The notes under the pieces are model-generated. The model saw nothing but the letters and a program-made list of their open reading frames with translations. It was not told the origin of the DNA and searched no databases. DNA of 63,509 nt from an uncultured Rhizobiaceae group bacterium (GTDB lineage Bacteria > Pseudomonadota > Alphaproteobacteria > Rhizobiales > Rhizobiaceae): assembly GCA_938010435.1 (NCBI GenBank), contig CALLUS010000028.1:1-63509 (forward strand). The letters are read 5' to 3'. Positions 35,372 through 44,237 of this stretch are shown piece after piece. Each line of letters starts with the position of its first letter. Position 1 is the stretch's first letter. Both the position numbers and the translations under genes were made by a program.

Positions 35372-35969
35372 TACATTGTCCTCCCTTGAATAAGAGCTTC
35401 ACGGATCAATGGCTGACATTCTTCGATCAAACTTTCCTTTTGATCGTCATTCAGTTCATCAATTGACGAGTGTGCAAAATGTTTGAACATGATAAAAGAA
35501 ACAAATGTGGTCAGTCCATATTCATCGACAATTGTTTGAAATTCATCAAACCTTTGGTCCACTGTTTCGCCCACGACAAAGATTGCGCCACCATATTCAA
35601 CATATTGGGTCAAATTGCTCTTCCCACCTAGTTTGGCTTCAATTGCATCTGAAGCAATTGAACGTAAATGGTGCGAAACAGCAAAGCTTGGTTCAACGGG
35701 GACAATTTCCCACCGAATACCTTCGCCTCGGTTTCCTTCGTCAATTGTTCGGCAACATCCCATTCCGCATCGGAAACCATCCCCGGTAACCGCAGATCTT
35801 CCGGATCGACCCGATGATCGAATGATGGGTGAATTTTCACACCGGATAATGGTTGCCCCACTGCTTTTGGCGCACCAAGCTTTTCTAAAACTTTGGCACA
35901 CACAAATTCCAAATTTGTCGCAGACTGATCGTGTTCTATATCCAATAGATCGGGCCTCCTCAGGACCAA
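35371..35969 (-). pseudogene. Frameshifted uncharacterised gene
   Basis: Two overlapping frames together make one protein of about 200 residues. The first runs from ATG 35969 to about 35735 and begins MVLRRPDLLDIEHDQ; the second continues from about 35735 to the stop at 35371 with GIRWEIVPVEPS onwards, ending ALIQGRTM. The switch fits loss of one base within the ATTCGGTGGG region (minus strand) near 35735. Neither half has a recognised domain. Both halves look protein-like with plausible composition, so the gene was functional recently or the break is a sequencing error. It overlaps the PAS-like gene start by one base. Confidence 0.6.
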
Positions 35970-36047
35970 AATTGGTGATAATCTTTCAAGAATTGACCTT
36001 TAACTGCCAAATCGCAAGTCTGATTTTGTAAACTTAGGTCAAAACAC

Positions 36048-36078
36048 AAAAAAACCTGACAACTTAAACGTTGCCAGG
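36048..36078 (-). terminator. Intrinsic terminator of ndk
   Basis: On the minus strand CCTGGCAAC pairs with GTTGTCAGG around a GTTTAA loop (36055-36078) and is followed by seven T residues. It lies about 30 bases past the ndk stop. Confidence 0.8.
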
Positions 36079-36106
36079 CTTCTCCGTTCAATTGGTAAAC
36101 AGTTGA

Positions 36107-36529
36107 TTATCCAACAAGTTCTGTACCGGAAAACCAGTATGCAATTTCTTCCGCAGCTGTTTCAGGCGCATCTGAACCGTGCACTGAGTTTTCACCAAGC
36201 GACAAAGCAAATTCTTTACGAATTGTACCCGCATCAGCTTCTGCCGGGTTTGTTGCGCCCATAATTTCGCGGTTCTTCAAAATTGCGTTTTCGCCTTCAA
36301 GAACTTGAACAATTGTAGGACCTGAAGACATGAATTCAGTCAATTCACCAAAGAAAGGACGTTCGCTGTGCACAGCGTAAAAACCTTCGGCTTGGCGCAA
36401 GCTCATGTGGACACGTTTTGAGGCCACAACACGCAAGCCGGCTTCTTCAAGTTTAGCTGTGATAGCGCCTGTGAGGTTACGTTTGGTTGCGTCTGGTTTG
36501 ATCATTGAAAAAGTACGTTCGATTGCCAT
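36107..36529 (-). CDS. ndk: Nucleoside diphosphate kinase
   Basis: A 140-residue Ndk that transfers the terminal phosphate between nucleoside triphosphates and diphosphates through a phosphohistidine. It opens [18 protein letters not shown]. The active-site histidine is in the [12 protein letters not shown] segment. The full Ndk length is retained. A TTGCCG-N17-TATAGC promoter candidate precedes it and a strong terminator follows, so it is a monocistronic unit. It lies between the accessory block and the PHP phosphoesterase gene. Confidence 0.98.
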   Translation of the reverse strand: MAIERTFSMIKPDATKRNLTGAITAKLEEAGLRVVASKRVHMSLRQAEGFYAVHSERPFFGELTEFMSSGPTIVQVLEGENAILKNREIMGATNPAEADAGTIRKEFALSLGENSVHGSDAPETAAEEIAYWFSGTELVG

Positions 36530-36570
36530 CGAGTTCTATCCTGTCAAAAGGTTGGGAGGTGTTGAGCGTC

Positions 36571-36599
36571 GCTATAGACCAGCGCATCAAATCCGGCAA
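36571..36599 (-). promoter_or_regulatory. Probable promoter of ndk
   Basis: Read on the minus strand, TTGCCG (36594-36599) is followed after 17 bases by TATAGC (36571-36576). It precedes the ndk ATG at 36529 by about 40 bases. The spacing is ideal; the -35 element is only fair. Confidence 0.45.
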
Positions 36600-36670
36600 G
36601 CAAAAGGGCAATTGCTTCGTAGTCGGATTTTTTGCAGTGTCCCGTCCAAACTAGATCAAGGTTCTCGGAT

Positions 36671-37594
36671 ATGTCTCAATCGATGTTTCAATTGCCAGGG
36701 AAATTCTACAAAGGCAATTTGCACACCCATTCCAACAAGTCGGATGGGGCATTATCGCCCGCCGAAGTTTGTAAGCGTTATGCCGACCAAGGTTATGATT
36801 TCATCGCATTGACCGACCATTTTGTCGGAAAATTTGATTATCCGATTACGGATACCAAACCCTACAGAACGGGCACATTCACCACTATCTTGGGCGCTGA
36901 GCTGCATTCAGGCACAATGTTCAATGGAGATTTGTGGCACATCTTGGCAGTGGGTTTACCCGCTGATTTTGCGCCATCCAATTCACCCAACTTCTTACCT
37001 ATCCCCAATCAGGAGACTGCCGCTGAGATTTCCCAACGGGCACGTGATGCCGGCGCGTTTGTCGCGATTGCTCATCCCCATTGGTCTGTTCTTACCGACG
37101 AGGACGCTTTGTCTGTGGAAGCTGCCCATGCTGTGGAAGTTTACAATCACGGCTGTGACGTGGAATGCGACCGTGGGTATGGATTGCAAACTTTAGACAA
37201 CCTTCTAAATGCCGGACGCAAACTTACGCTTTGCGCCACCGACGATGCTCACTTTATCGAGGATGATCATTTTGGAGGATGGATGATGGTGAAAGCTGAA
37301 GAAAACTCACCCGAAGCGCTATTAGAGGCGTTGAAAAACGGATTCCACTATTCGAGCCAAGGTCCTGATTTTCATAACATTATTTGGAACGAAGATAGCG
37401 TTACAATAGAATGTTCGCCTTGCTCACTTGTTACACTGATGGGGCAAGGAGTTGCCACATCTCAAGAACTTGGAAACAACATAACCAACGTTACTCTTTC
37501 CTACAATCGGGTTACACCCTCACCTTGGAAACGCATTTCAATTGTGGATGCCAATGGAAAACGCGCGTGGTCCAACCCATTTTGGAAAGATTAG
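36671..37594 (+). CDS. PHP-domain phosphoesterase
   Basis: A 307-residue metal-dependent phosphoesterase of the polymerase and histidinol phosphatase (PHP) group. The four metal-binding motifs are present in order: HTHSNKSDG, LTDHF, GAELHSG and AHPHW, ending with ATDDAH. The first histidines and the later H/D residues normally bind three metal ions. The ATG at 36671 is preferred over one 13 codons upstream, because the extension lies in the divergent ndk promoter area. The natural substrate is unknown, as for most stand-alone PHP proteins. It converges with the GST gene. Confidence 0.88.
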   Translation: MSQSMFQLPGKFYKGNLHTHSNKSDGALSPAEVCKRYADQGYDFIALTDHFVGKFDYPITDTKPYRTGTFTTILGAELHSGTMFNGDLWHILAVGLPADFAPSNSPNFLPIPNQETAAEISQRARDAGAFVAIAHPHWSVLTDEDALSVEAAHAVEVYNHGCDVECDRGYGLQTLDNLLNAGRKLTLCATDDAHFIEDDHFGGWMMVKAEENSPEALLEALKNGFHYSSQGPDFHNIIWNEDSVTIECSPCSLVTLMGQGVATSQELGNNITNVTLSYNRVTPSPWKRISIVDANGKRAWSNPFWKD

Positions 37595-37611
37595 ACCACG
37601 CAGCATATCAA

Positions 37612-38301
37612 CTATGCAGCTTTGGCAGCACGACCCATGCCGTCATACATATCTAACAAGCTGTTAAACCAGTTTGAAACAGCGCCTTCTTGTGGAAGAA
37701 CCGCTTCACCTTTGCACACACGCAACCATTGCAGCGCACCAAAAACCACATAGTCTGCAAAGTGTGGTGTTTCACCGCCAATGAAGTTCTGATTTTTCAA
37801 TGTAAGTTCCAAAGGCACGAGTGTTTTTTTCAAATCATCAGGTGTCGCCGCCATTTTCACAGAGAAGTCTTCCAGCGACATACCGAAAAGCTTCTCACGC
37901 GTCGTGCGGAAGAACTCTTGGTCAGTTGGTGCAAGTGCATCGTGGATGTCCACAATCGCCATACGCGCGACCAACGGATGCAACTGCGTCTGGGACCAGT
38001 TGATGATAAAATTGGTCATGGCCCTATCGACACCGGAATGCAGAAGCTTTAGCGTATCAGGATAAGTTGCATCAAGATATTCAGCGATTGCGAAGCTTTC
38101 TTCAACCACTGTATCTCCATCGCGAATAACGGGCACACGACGGCTGTCACCACCCTCAACCGTAGCAACAGCCGTGAATGGCGTCGCGATGGATTCATAA
38201 TCCAAACCTTTGTGAGCAACGCTCATGCGTGTTTTCCAGCAATGGGGGCTGAATAGGTATGTTTCATCTGCTCCGCAGAGTTCATAAATTTGAATAGCCA
38301 T
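37612..38301 (-). CDS. Glutathione S-transferase family protein
   Basis: A 229-residue GST with an N-terminal thioredoxin-like domain (LFSPHCWKTRMSVAHKGL, where the SPHCWK segment holds the candidate catalytic serine or cysteine) and the glutathione-binding motif VPVIRDGDTVVEESFAIAEY. The helical C-terminal domain runs from about residue 90. The length suits the beta- or omega-like bacterial GSTs. It is unrelated in detail to the GST at 26628. Substrate unknown. Confidence 0.9.
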   Translation of the reverse strand: MAIQIYELCGADETYLFSPHCWKTRMSVAHKGLDYESIATPFTAVATVEGGDSRRVPVIRDGDTVVEESFAIAEYLDATYPDTLKLLHSGVDRAMTNFIINWSQTQLHPLVARMAIVDIHDALAPTDQEFFRTTREKLFGMSLEDFSVKMAATPDDLKKTLVPLELTLKNQNFIGGETPHFADYVVFGALQWLRVCKGEAVLPQEGAVSNWFNSLLDMYDGMGRAAKAA

Positions 38302-38443
38302 AGGGATAGTCTTTCAGATTTCGGTTTCAAGACGGAATACCACTTCATGCCCCGTGCCGAAAGATGCTGACGCAGTTTTGATTGCGTGATCTGTTTTGTA
38401 TCTGTAGCGGTGGTAAAGGCATTGAGTTTGGAAACTGCGCAGG

Positions 38444-39343
38444 ATGGAAAAGAAAACACGCATAGACGGTTTTGGTGCTTCGAGCCTGATATTATTTTCA
38501 GCTTTACTCGGTCTTAATCAGGTTCTCATCAAGGTGGTGAATGGCGGATTGCAACCTGTGTTTCAAGCTGGATTGCGGTCGCTGTGCGCCCTGCCCGTGA
38601 TTGTCATCTTCGCACTCGTCGCAAAACGCAAACTCTCAATTACAGATGGCAGCTTGATTGGCGGATTAATTTGCGGATTATTGTTTTCCGGTGAGTTCAT
38701 TCTGCTGTTTCTTGCGCTCGATTATACGACGGTCGCTCGCACTTCGATATTTTTCTATACGATGCCGTTTTGGGTTGCGCTTGCTGCGCATTTTCTGATT
38801 CCCGGGGAAAAATTGACTGGAATTCGTACTCTCGGCCTTTTTCTTGCCATGGCGGGCGTCGCGATTGCTATGCTGGATCGACCGCAAGAAGCGGGAGAAT
38901 ACGCACTATGGGGCGATGTGATGTGCTTATTGGGTGCTATCATGTGGGCGGGTATTGCACTGTCAGCACGGGTGACAGAACTGTCCCGTTCTACACCTGA
39001 GATGCAGCTGGTTTATCAACTGGCCGTATCTGCACCAATTGTCTTGATCGCGGCCCCGTTTTTCGGAGATTTAGTGCGAGATTTACAGCCTTATCATCTT
39101 GGAATATTTACGTTTCAGGTATTTGTAGTGGTCGCCTTCGGATTTTCGTTCTGGTTCTGGCTTTTGTCCAAATATCCGGCATCTGACATGGCGAGTTTTG
39201 GGTTTCTGGCACCCGTATTCGGCGTTGCATTTGGTTGGTTGATTTTAGAAGAGCCGGTTACATTGACTTTGTTGGTGGCTCTTATTTTGGTTGGACTCGG
39301 CATTGTTCTTGTGAACAGGAAGCCCAAACCGAAACTCTCATAA
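38444..39343 (+). CDS. DMT-family (EamA) transporter
   Basis: A 299-residue inner-membrane protein with ten predicted helices made of two EamA repeats of five. It includes LGLNQVLIKVVNGGLQPVFQA in the first repeat, and the second has MWAGIALSARVTELS. Members export small amino acids or metabolites, or act as drug or nucleotide carriers. The last residues are a short basic tail. It is separated by 82 bases from msrP, with a strong promoter between. Substrate cannot be assigned. Confidence 0.92.
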   Translation: MEKKTRIDGFGASSLILFSALLGLNQVLIKVVNGGLQPVFQAGLRSLCALPVIVIFALVAKRKLSITDGSLIGGLICGLLFSGEFILLFLALDYTTVARTSIFFYTMPFWVALAAHFLIPGEKLTGIRTLGLFLAMAGVAIAMLDRPQEAGEYALWGDVMCLLGAIMWAGIALSARVTELSRSTPEMQLVYQLAVSAPIVLIAAPFFGDLVRDLQPYHLGIFTFQVFVVVAFGFSFWFWLLSKYPASDMASFGFLAPVFGVAFGWLILEEPVTLTLLVALILVGLGIVLVNRKPKPKLS

Positions 39344-39364
39344 CGCAGTGTTTATCAAGTTTCA

Positions 39365-39394
39365 TTGAACCTTTTAATGTCTCCGTCGTATAAT
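39365..39394 (+). promoter_or_regulatory. Probable sigma-70 promoter of msrP-msrQ
   Basis: TTGAAC at 39365-39370 and a perfect TATAAT at 39389-39394 are separated by 18 bases. Transcription would start near 39401, about 25 bases before the msrP ATG. Confidence 0.65.
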
Positions 39395-39425
39395 CTGCTC
39401 ATATAGAATAGATCGGACCGTTTTC

Positions 39426-40367
39426 ATGACCGTTTATAAATATAACCAACCTTTGCCTTCGGAAATTACGTCCAAGAGCGATTATCTTAATCGTCGAACA
39501 TTTATGGCGGGCGCAGCAGGTCTCGGCCTGTCACCGTTAATTGGGATCGGAGCGACTCACGCCGCGCTGAAAACATCAAAGAGCCCCTATTCGACTGATG
39601 AGAAGACGACAGCTTTGGAGCATGTCACCAGCTACAATAATTTCTATGAATTCGGCACGGGAAAATCTGATCCTGCAAAACATGCCGGATCGCTTACAAC
39701 CCGCCCATGGACAGTTGATGTGGGTGGCATGGTCAACAAACCCGGCACATTGGATATTGAAACTCTGCTGACAAAGTTTCCATTAGAAGAACGTATCTAC
39801 CGTTTCCGCTGTGTGGAAGCTTGGTCGATGGTCATTCCCTGGGTCGGTATTCCCCTCGCCAGCGTATTGAAGCAATTTGATGCGCAAGGCAGCGCGAAAT
39901 ATGTGGCCTTTGAAACATTGGAACGACCTGAAGAAATGCCAGGACAAGGTGGTTTGTTTTCTTCTCTGCCTTGGCCTTATCTCGAAGGTTTGCGCATGGA
40001 TGAAGCTTTGCATCCGCTCACCATTCTTGCCGTTGGTCTTTATGGGGACGTATTGCCGAACCAAAACGGCGCACCCGTCCGCCTCGTTGTTCCTTGGAAA
40101 TACGGGTTCAAGAGCATCAAATCCATCGTCTCCATGAAATTGACAGAGAAAGAGCCTCCAACATCTTGGAATAAGGCTGGACCAAACGAGTACGGATTCT
40201 ATTCCAATGTGAATCCCGAAGTCAGCCACCCGCGCTGGAGCCAAGCTAGCGAACGTGTGATCGGTGGTGGCATATTTGCAGCCCGAAAAGACACTCCATT
40301 CCTGAACGGCTATGCAGATGAAGTCGGTTCATTGTATGAGGGAATGGACCTGAGAAAAAACTACTAA
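39426..40367 (+). CDS. msrP: Periplasmic methionine-sulfoxide reductase, molybdenum subunit
   Basis: A 313-residue Tat-exported molybdoenzyme that reduces oxidised methionine in periplasmic proteins. The twin-arginine signal is [15 protein letters not shown] (R23, R24). The molybdenum ligand cysteine is probably C129 in [15 protein letters not shown]. The conserved periplasmic motif [19 protein letters not shown]-type segment is present as [17 protein letters not shown]. Its heme partner MsrQ follows 15 bases later. A strong promoter lies upstream. Molybdopterin from the moaDE products is needed for activity. Confidence 0.96.
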   Translation: MTVYKYNQPLPSEITSKSDYLNRRTFMAGAAGLGLSPLIGIGATHAALKTSKSPYSTDEKTTALEHVTSYNNFYEFGTGKSDPAKHAGSLTTRPWTVDVGGMVNKPGTLDIETLLTKFPLEERIYRFRCVEAWSMVIPWVGIPLASVLKQFDAQGSAKYVAFETLERPEEMPGQGGLFSSLPWPYLEGLRMDEALHPLTILAVGLYGDVLPNQNGAPVRLVVPWKYGFKSIKSIVSMKLTEKEPPTSWNKAGPNEYGFYSNVNPEVSHPRWSQASERVIGGGIFAARKDTPFLNGYADEVGSLYEGMDLRKNY

Positions 40368-40382
40368 GGCTCTCTTCCCTCC

Positions 40383-40985
40383 ATGGCACAGTCTAGAATC
40401 TGGACAGTTTTGCCCTCATGGCTGATCTATCCGATCGGGATAATTCCGGCTGTTTATCTGTTTTATGCAGCTTTCACGAACCAGTTGGGAGCCGACCCGC
40501 TGGATGCTTTGGAAAATGAGCTGGGGGAATGGGCATTAAAATTTCTGGTCGCCGGATTGTTGATCACCCCTCTTTTGAAAATAGTACGCATCAATTTGGT
40601 AAAATATCGCCGTGCAATCGGTTTAGTAGCCTTTGTCTATGTGGCACTGCACCTTACCGTTTATGTGGCGCTCGATCGTCAATTCGGCTGGTGGGAAATC
40701 TGGGGGGATATTGTCAAGCGTCCGTACATCACCATTGGTATGGCCGCATTCGTTTTGCTGCTGCCATTGGCAGTGACATCAAACAACGCGTCAGTGAAAA
40801 AACTGGGGGCATCAGCGTGGCGCAATTTACACAAGCTGGCATATCCCGCTGTTTTATTCGGCGCCGTCCACTATGTCTTATTGAAAAAGACATGGCACCC
40901 TGAACCGCTGGCCTATCTTGCCGTCATTTTAATCTTGTTGGCATGGCGATTTTTCAAATACAGACAATCGATCAAAAACGCCTGA
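40383..40985 (+). CDS. msrQ: Heme b subunit of the methionine-sulfoxide reductase system
   Basis: A 200-residue ferric-reductase-like integral membrane protein with about six helices. It includes the histidines expected to bind heme, for example in ALHLTVYVALD, RNLHKLAYP and AVHYVLLKKTW. MsrQ receives electrons from the quinone pool or flavin and passes them to periplasmic MsrP. Adjacent to msrP in the universal pair. The end is a short lysine-rich tail. Confidence 0.95.
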   Translation: MAQSRIWTVLPSWLIYPIGIIPAVYLFYAAFTNQLGADPLDALENELGEWALKFLVAGLLITPLLKIVRINLVKYRRAIGLVAFVYVALHLTVYVALDRQFGWWEIWGDIVKRPYITIGMAAFVLLLPLAVTSNNASVKKLGASAWRNLHKLAYPAVLFGAVHYVLLKKTWHPEPLAYLAVILILLAWRFFKYRQSIKNA

Positions 40986-41046
40986 ATTCAAACATGCACC
41001 GAACTTATCGGTTGCTCGTGATCTGCAATACACCTAGCGTCCGGCT

Positions 41047-42264
41047 ATGGGCACAACCGACCTCACCGACAGCAAATATTCATGGCAACGCCTCGCGGTG
41101 TCGTTAATTATTGCTGTTGTGGGCAACGCAGGCATGTGGGCGGTCATTCTCGTTCTGCCAGCCATCCAAAAAGAGTTTGGTGTGGGTCGAGCGGATGCAA
41201 CCCTACCCTACATTCTCACTATGATTGGCTTTGCTCTCGGCAATCTGATGATTGGTCGTGCTGTTGATCGCTATGGCGTCCACATCGCGATTTCGGCCGC
41301 AGCAATTGGCAGCGCAATCGGGTACGGATTGTCAGCAATTTCACCAACCATATTTATTTTGTCACTCCTGCATTTTATCATCGGTTTTGGAACCGCCGCC
41401 TGTTTCGGCCCGTTGATCGCAGACATCTCTCATTGGTTCATGAAACGACGTGGCTTGGCTGTGGCAATTGCAGCAAGTGGAAACTACTTATCCGGCGTCA
41501 TCTGGCCGTTTTTCTTGACACCTGTGATGGCCGTTTACGGGTGGCGCGGCGCGTATCTTGTGCTGGCGGTTTCCTCCATCGTTATCATGGTTCCCATGGC
41601 GCTATTACTTCGCAAACGTATCTCAAGGGCTATGGCTGACAGCGCAGACGCAATTTCAAGGCAAGCTGTTCGTTCAACCGGTTTCTCACCCAACACAATG
41701 CAAATTCTTCTCGCGGTCGCGGGCATCGCCTGTTGTGTGGCCATGGCCATGCCTCAAGTGCATATAGTCGCATTATGCATGGATCTTGGGTTTGGCGCAG
41801 TCGCCGGATCGCAAATGTTGTCACTGATGCTGTTCGGCGGTGTCGTGTCGCGGCTAATCTCCGGCGTGTTGGCAGACAAACTTGGCGGAGTGATGACTTT
41901 GCTGATCGGCTCCACCGCCCAGTGTATCGGATTGTTTCTTTATCTGCCGTTCGACGGACTGGTATCGCTTTATATTGTCAGCCTCGTCTTCGGCTTGTCT
42001 CAAGGCGGCATTGTACCGAGCTATGCAATCATTGTACGTGAGACCATGCCAGCGCGAGAAGCTGGCGCACGGGTTGGATTTGTCATCATGGCCACCATTC
42101 TAGGCATGGCACTGGGCGGCTGGATGTCGGGCTGGGTTTACGATGTGGCAGGTTCGTATGACATGGCGTTTTACAATGGAATCGCCTGGAATTTCCTCAA
42201 TATGGCCATTGTTGCATTCTTGTTGATGCGGCTGCGCGGCAACACAGCAAAAATTCCTGCATAA
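41047..42264 (+). CDS. Major facilitator superfamily transporter
   Basis: A 405-residue MFS carrier with twelve hydrophobic segments. The loop 2-3 signature appears as GRAVDRYGVH, and the first half has the motif FGPLIADISHWFMKRRG, reminiscent of the oxalate/formate or monocarboxylate branch. It likely moves small organic acids by proton-linked symport or antiport; the substrate is not known. It starts at an ATG just after a 61-base gap from msrQ, which may carry its own promoter. Confidence 0.9.
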   Translation: MGTTDLTDSKYSWQRLAVSLIIAVVGNAGMWAVILVLPAIQKEFGVGRADATLPYILTMIGFALGNLMIGRAVDRYGVHIAISAAAIGSAIGYGLSAISPTIFILSLLHFIIGFGTAACFGPLIADISHWFMKRRGLAVAIAASGNYLSGVIWPFFLTPVMAVYGWRGAYLVLAVSSIVIMVPMALLLRKRISRAMADSADAISRQAVRSTGFSPNTMQILLAVAGIACCVAMAMPQVHIVALCMDLGFGAVAGSQMLSLMLFGGVVSRLISGVLADKLGGVMTLLIGSTAQCIGLFLYLPFDGLVSLYIVSLVFGLSQGGIVPSYAIIVRETMPAREAGARVGFVIMATILGMALGGWMSGWVYDVAGSYDMAFYNGIAWNFLNMAIVAFLLMRLRGNTAKIPA

Positions 42265-42326
42265 ATAACGGGTTCAAAGGCCAAGAAGCCTTGCGCTTAG
42301 CCAACTAATCCACCACAAGCCCGACC

Positions 42327-44213
42327 ATGCTTAAAGTAAATGATCTTACGTTCCGTATGCAGGGACGCCTGTTGCTTGAAAACACCTCTATGGTGGTGCC
42401 TATGGGCGCTCGCGTGGGCTTTGTTGGCCGCAACGGAACCGGCAAAACCACTTTGTTCAAACTCATCACTGGCGAGTATGGACCAGAGACTGGAAGTCTC
42501 TCCCTTCGCCGAGGAATGCGCATTGGACAAGTGGCGCAGGAAGCTCCCGGAAACGACAAGACATTGTTGGAAACCGTGCTGGAAGCAGACACGGAACGTG
42601 CATCACTTTTGGTGGAAGCTGAGACTGCAACCGATCCGACACGCATTGCGGACATTCACACCCGCCTCGGCGACATTGACGCCCATTCTGCTGAAGCACG
42701 CGCAGGCGCAATTCTTCACGGATTGGGTTTTGACGCCGAAGCACAAGCCCGCCCCTGTTCAGACTTTTCGGGCGGTTGGCGTATGCGTGTTGCATTGGCG
42801 GCGGTTCTGTTTTCTGAACCTGACCTTTTGTTGCTTGATGAACCGACCAACTATCTCGATCTTGAAGGCACGCTTTGGCTTGAGAATTATATTTCACGCT
42901 ATCGACACACGGTCATCATCATCAGTCACGACCGCGACCTTTTGAACAAATGCTGCAACACGATTGTGCATTTGGAGAATTTGAAGCTCACATCTTACAA
43001 AGGCGACTACGATTTCTTCGAGAAGACTCGGGCGGAACGCATGGCGTTGCAATCGAAAATGAAAGTGAAGCAGGACGCCAAGCGCGCCCATATGCAAGCT
43101 TTTGTGGATCGCTTTAAAGCCAAAGCTTCAAAAGCAACACAGGCACAAAGTCGTGTGAAGGCACTTGAGAAAATGGCCGTCATTTCTGCGGTACAAGACA
43201 CTGATGTTGCGCCCCTTAACTTCCCCTCGCCAGAAAAACCAATTGCGTCTCCGATTATCAATTTGGAGAAAGCCTTTGTTGGATACGAACCCGGCAAACC
43301 GATTATCGGCAATATGGATTTGCGTATTGATGCCGACGACCGCATCGCCCTACTGGGGGCAAACGGCAACGGCAAATCCACATTCGCGAAACTGATTTCT
43401 GGTCGACTTTCTGTGATGGATGGTAAGGTTTCACGCTCTGAAAAGCTGCGGGTCGCCATGTTCGCGCAACACAATATGGACGATCTGTTTCCTGAAGAAA
43501 CGGCCATTGATCATGTGCGCAAACTCATGCCAAATGAGCCGGAAGCGAAAGTTCGCGGGCGCGTGGCGCGTATGGGACTTGGTGCTGAAAAGATGGAAAC
43601 GAAAGCCAAAAGGCTTTCCGGTGGTGAGAAAGCGCGACTTTTGTTGGGTCTTGCCACGTTCCATAAGCCTCACCTCTTGATCCTTGATGAACCGACCAAC
43701 CACCTCGACATCGACAGCCGCGAAAGCCTTGTGATGGCGTTAAACGCCTATTCGGGTGCAGTGATCTTGATTTCCCATGACAGACATTTGGTAGAAGCCA
43801 GTGCCGAGCGTTTGTGGCTTGTGCACGATGGCAAGGTTGGTCCTTACGACGGTGACCTAGAAGACTATCGCCGTTTGATCCTAAAAGGACCCGGCTCACC
43901 CGCTTCCAAGAAGGAAGCCAAAGCGCCGAAAGTAAAACCAGTCATTGAAAAATCAGCAGGCGAAAAGCGTCGCGAAGAAGCTGTTAAACGTGAAAACCAA
44001 GCTGAAGCTCGAGCGCGTATCAAAAAACTCGAAGCCATTATGAAAAAAGCTGAAGAGGCCATCGGCAAACTCAACAAACTTCTTGCCACAGCCAGCACTG
44101 AGCGCGATGCAAAACGCATACGCGATCTGGCCACCAAAAAGGCTGAATTCGAACGCCGTTTGGTGGAAGTTGAAGAAGAATGGTTGTCATTGAGTGAGAG
44201 CTTGGCAAGCTAG
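42327..44213 (+). CDS. ABC-F family ATPase
   Basis: A 628-residue soluble protein with two ABC domains in one chain and no membrane part, the ABC-F pattern. Walker A motifs are GRNGTGKTT (about 34-42) and GANGNGKST (about 347). Signature motifs are SGGWRMRV and SGGEKARL. The linker between the domains carries the charged coiled coil, and the C-terminus has a long charged coiled coil (about residues 540-628) like Uup and its relatives. These proteins act on ribosomes. Whether it is Uup-, YheS- or EttA-like is not settled. It converges with the creatinase. Confidence 0.93.
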   Translation: MLKVNDLTFRMQGRLLLENTSMVVPMGARVGFVGRNGTGKTTLFKLITGEYGPETGSLSLRRGMRIGQVAQEAPGNDKTLLETVLEADTERASLLVEAETATDPTRIADIHTRLGDIDAHSAEARAGAILHGLGFDAEAQARPCSDFSGGWRMRVALAAVLFSEPDLLLLDEPTNYLDLEGTLWLENYISRYRHTVIIISHDRDLLNKCCNTIVHLENLKLTSYKGDYDFFEKTRAERMALQSKMKVKQDAKRAHMQAFVDRFKAKASKATQAQSRVKALEKMAVISAVQDTDVAPLNFPSPEKPIASPIINLEKAFVGYEPGKPIIGNMDLRIDADDRIALLGANGNGKSTFAKLISGRLSVMDGKVSRSEKLRVAMFAQHNMDDLFPEETAIDHVRKLMPNEPEAKVRGRVARMGLGAEKMETKAKRLSGGEKARLLLGLATFHKPHLLILDEPTNHLDIDSRESLVMALNAYSGAVILISHDRHLVEASAERLWLVHDGKVGPYDGDLEDYRRLILKGPGSPASKKEAKAPKVKPVIEKSAGEKRREEAVKRENQAEARARIKKLEAIMKKAEEAIGKLNKLLATASTERDAKRIRDLATKKAEFERRLVEVEEEWLSLSESLAS

Positions 44214-44237
44214 AGTACCAGTCAAGCTTTCAAGCAC

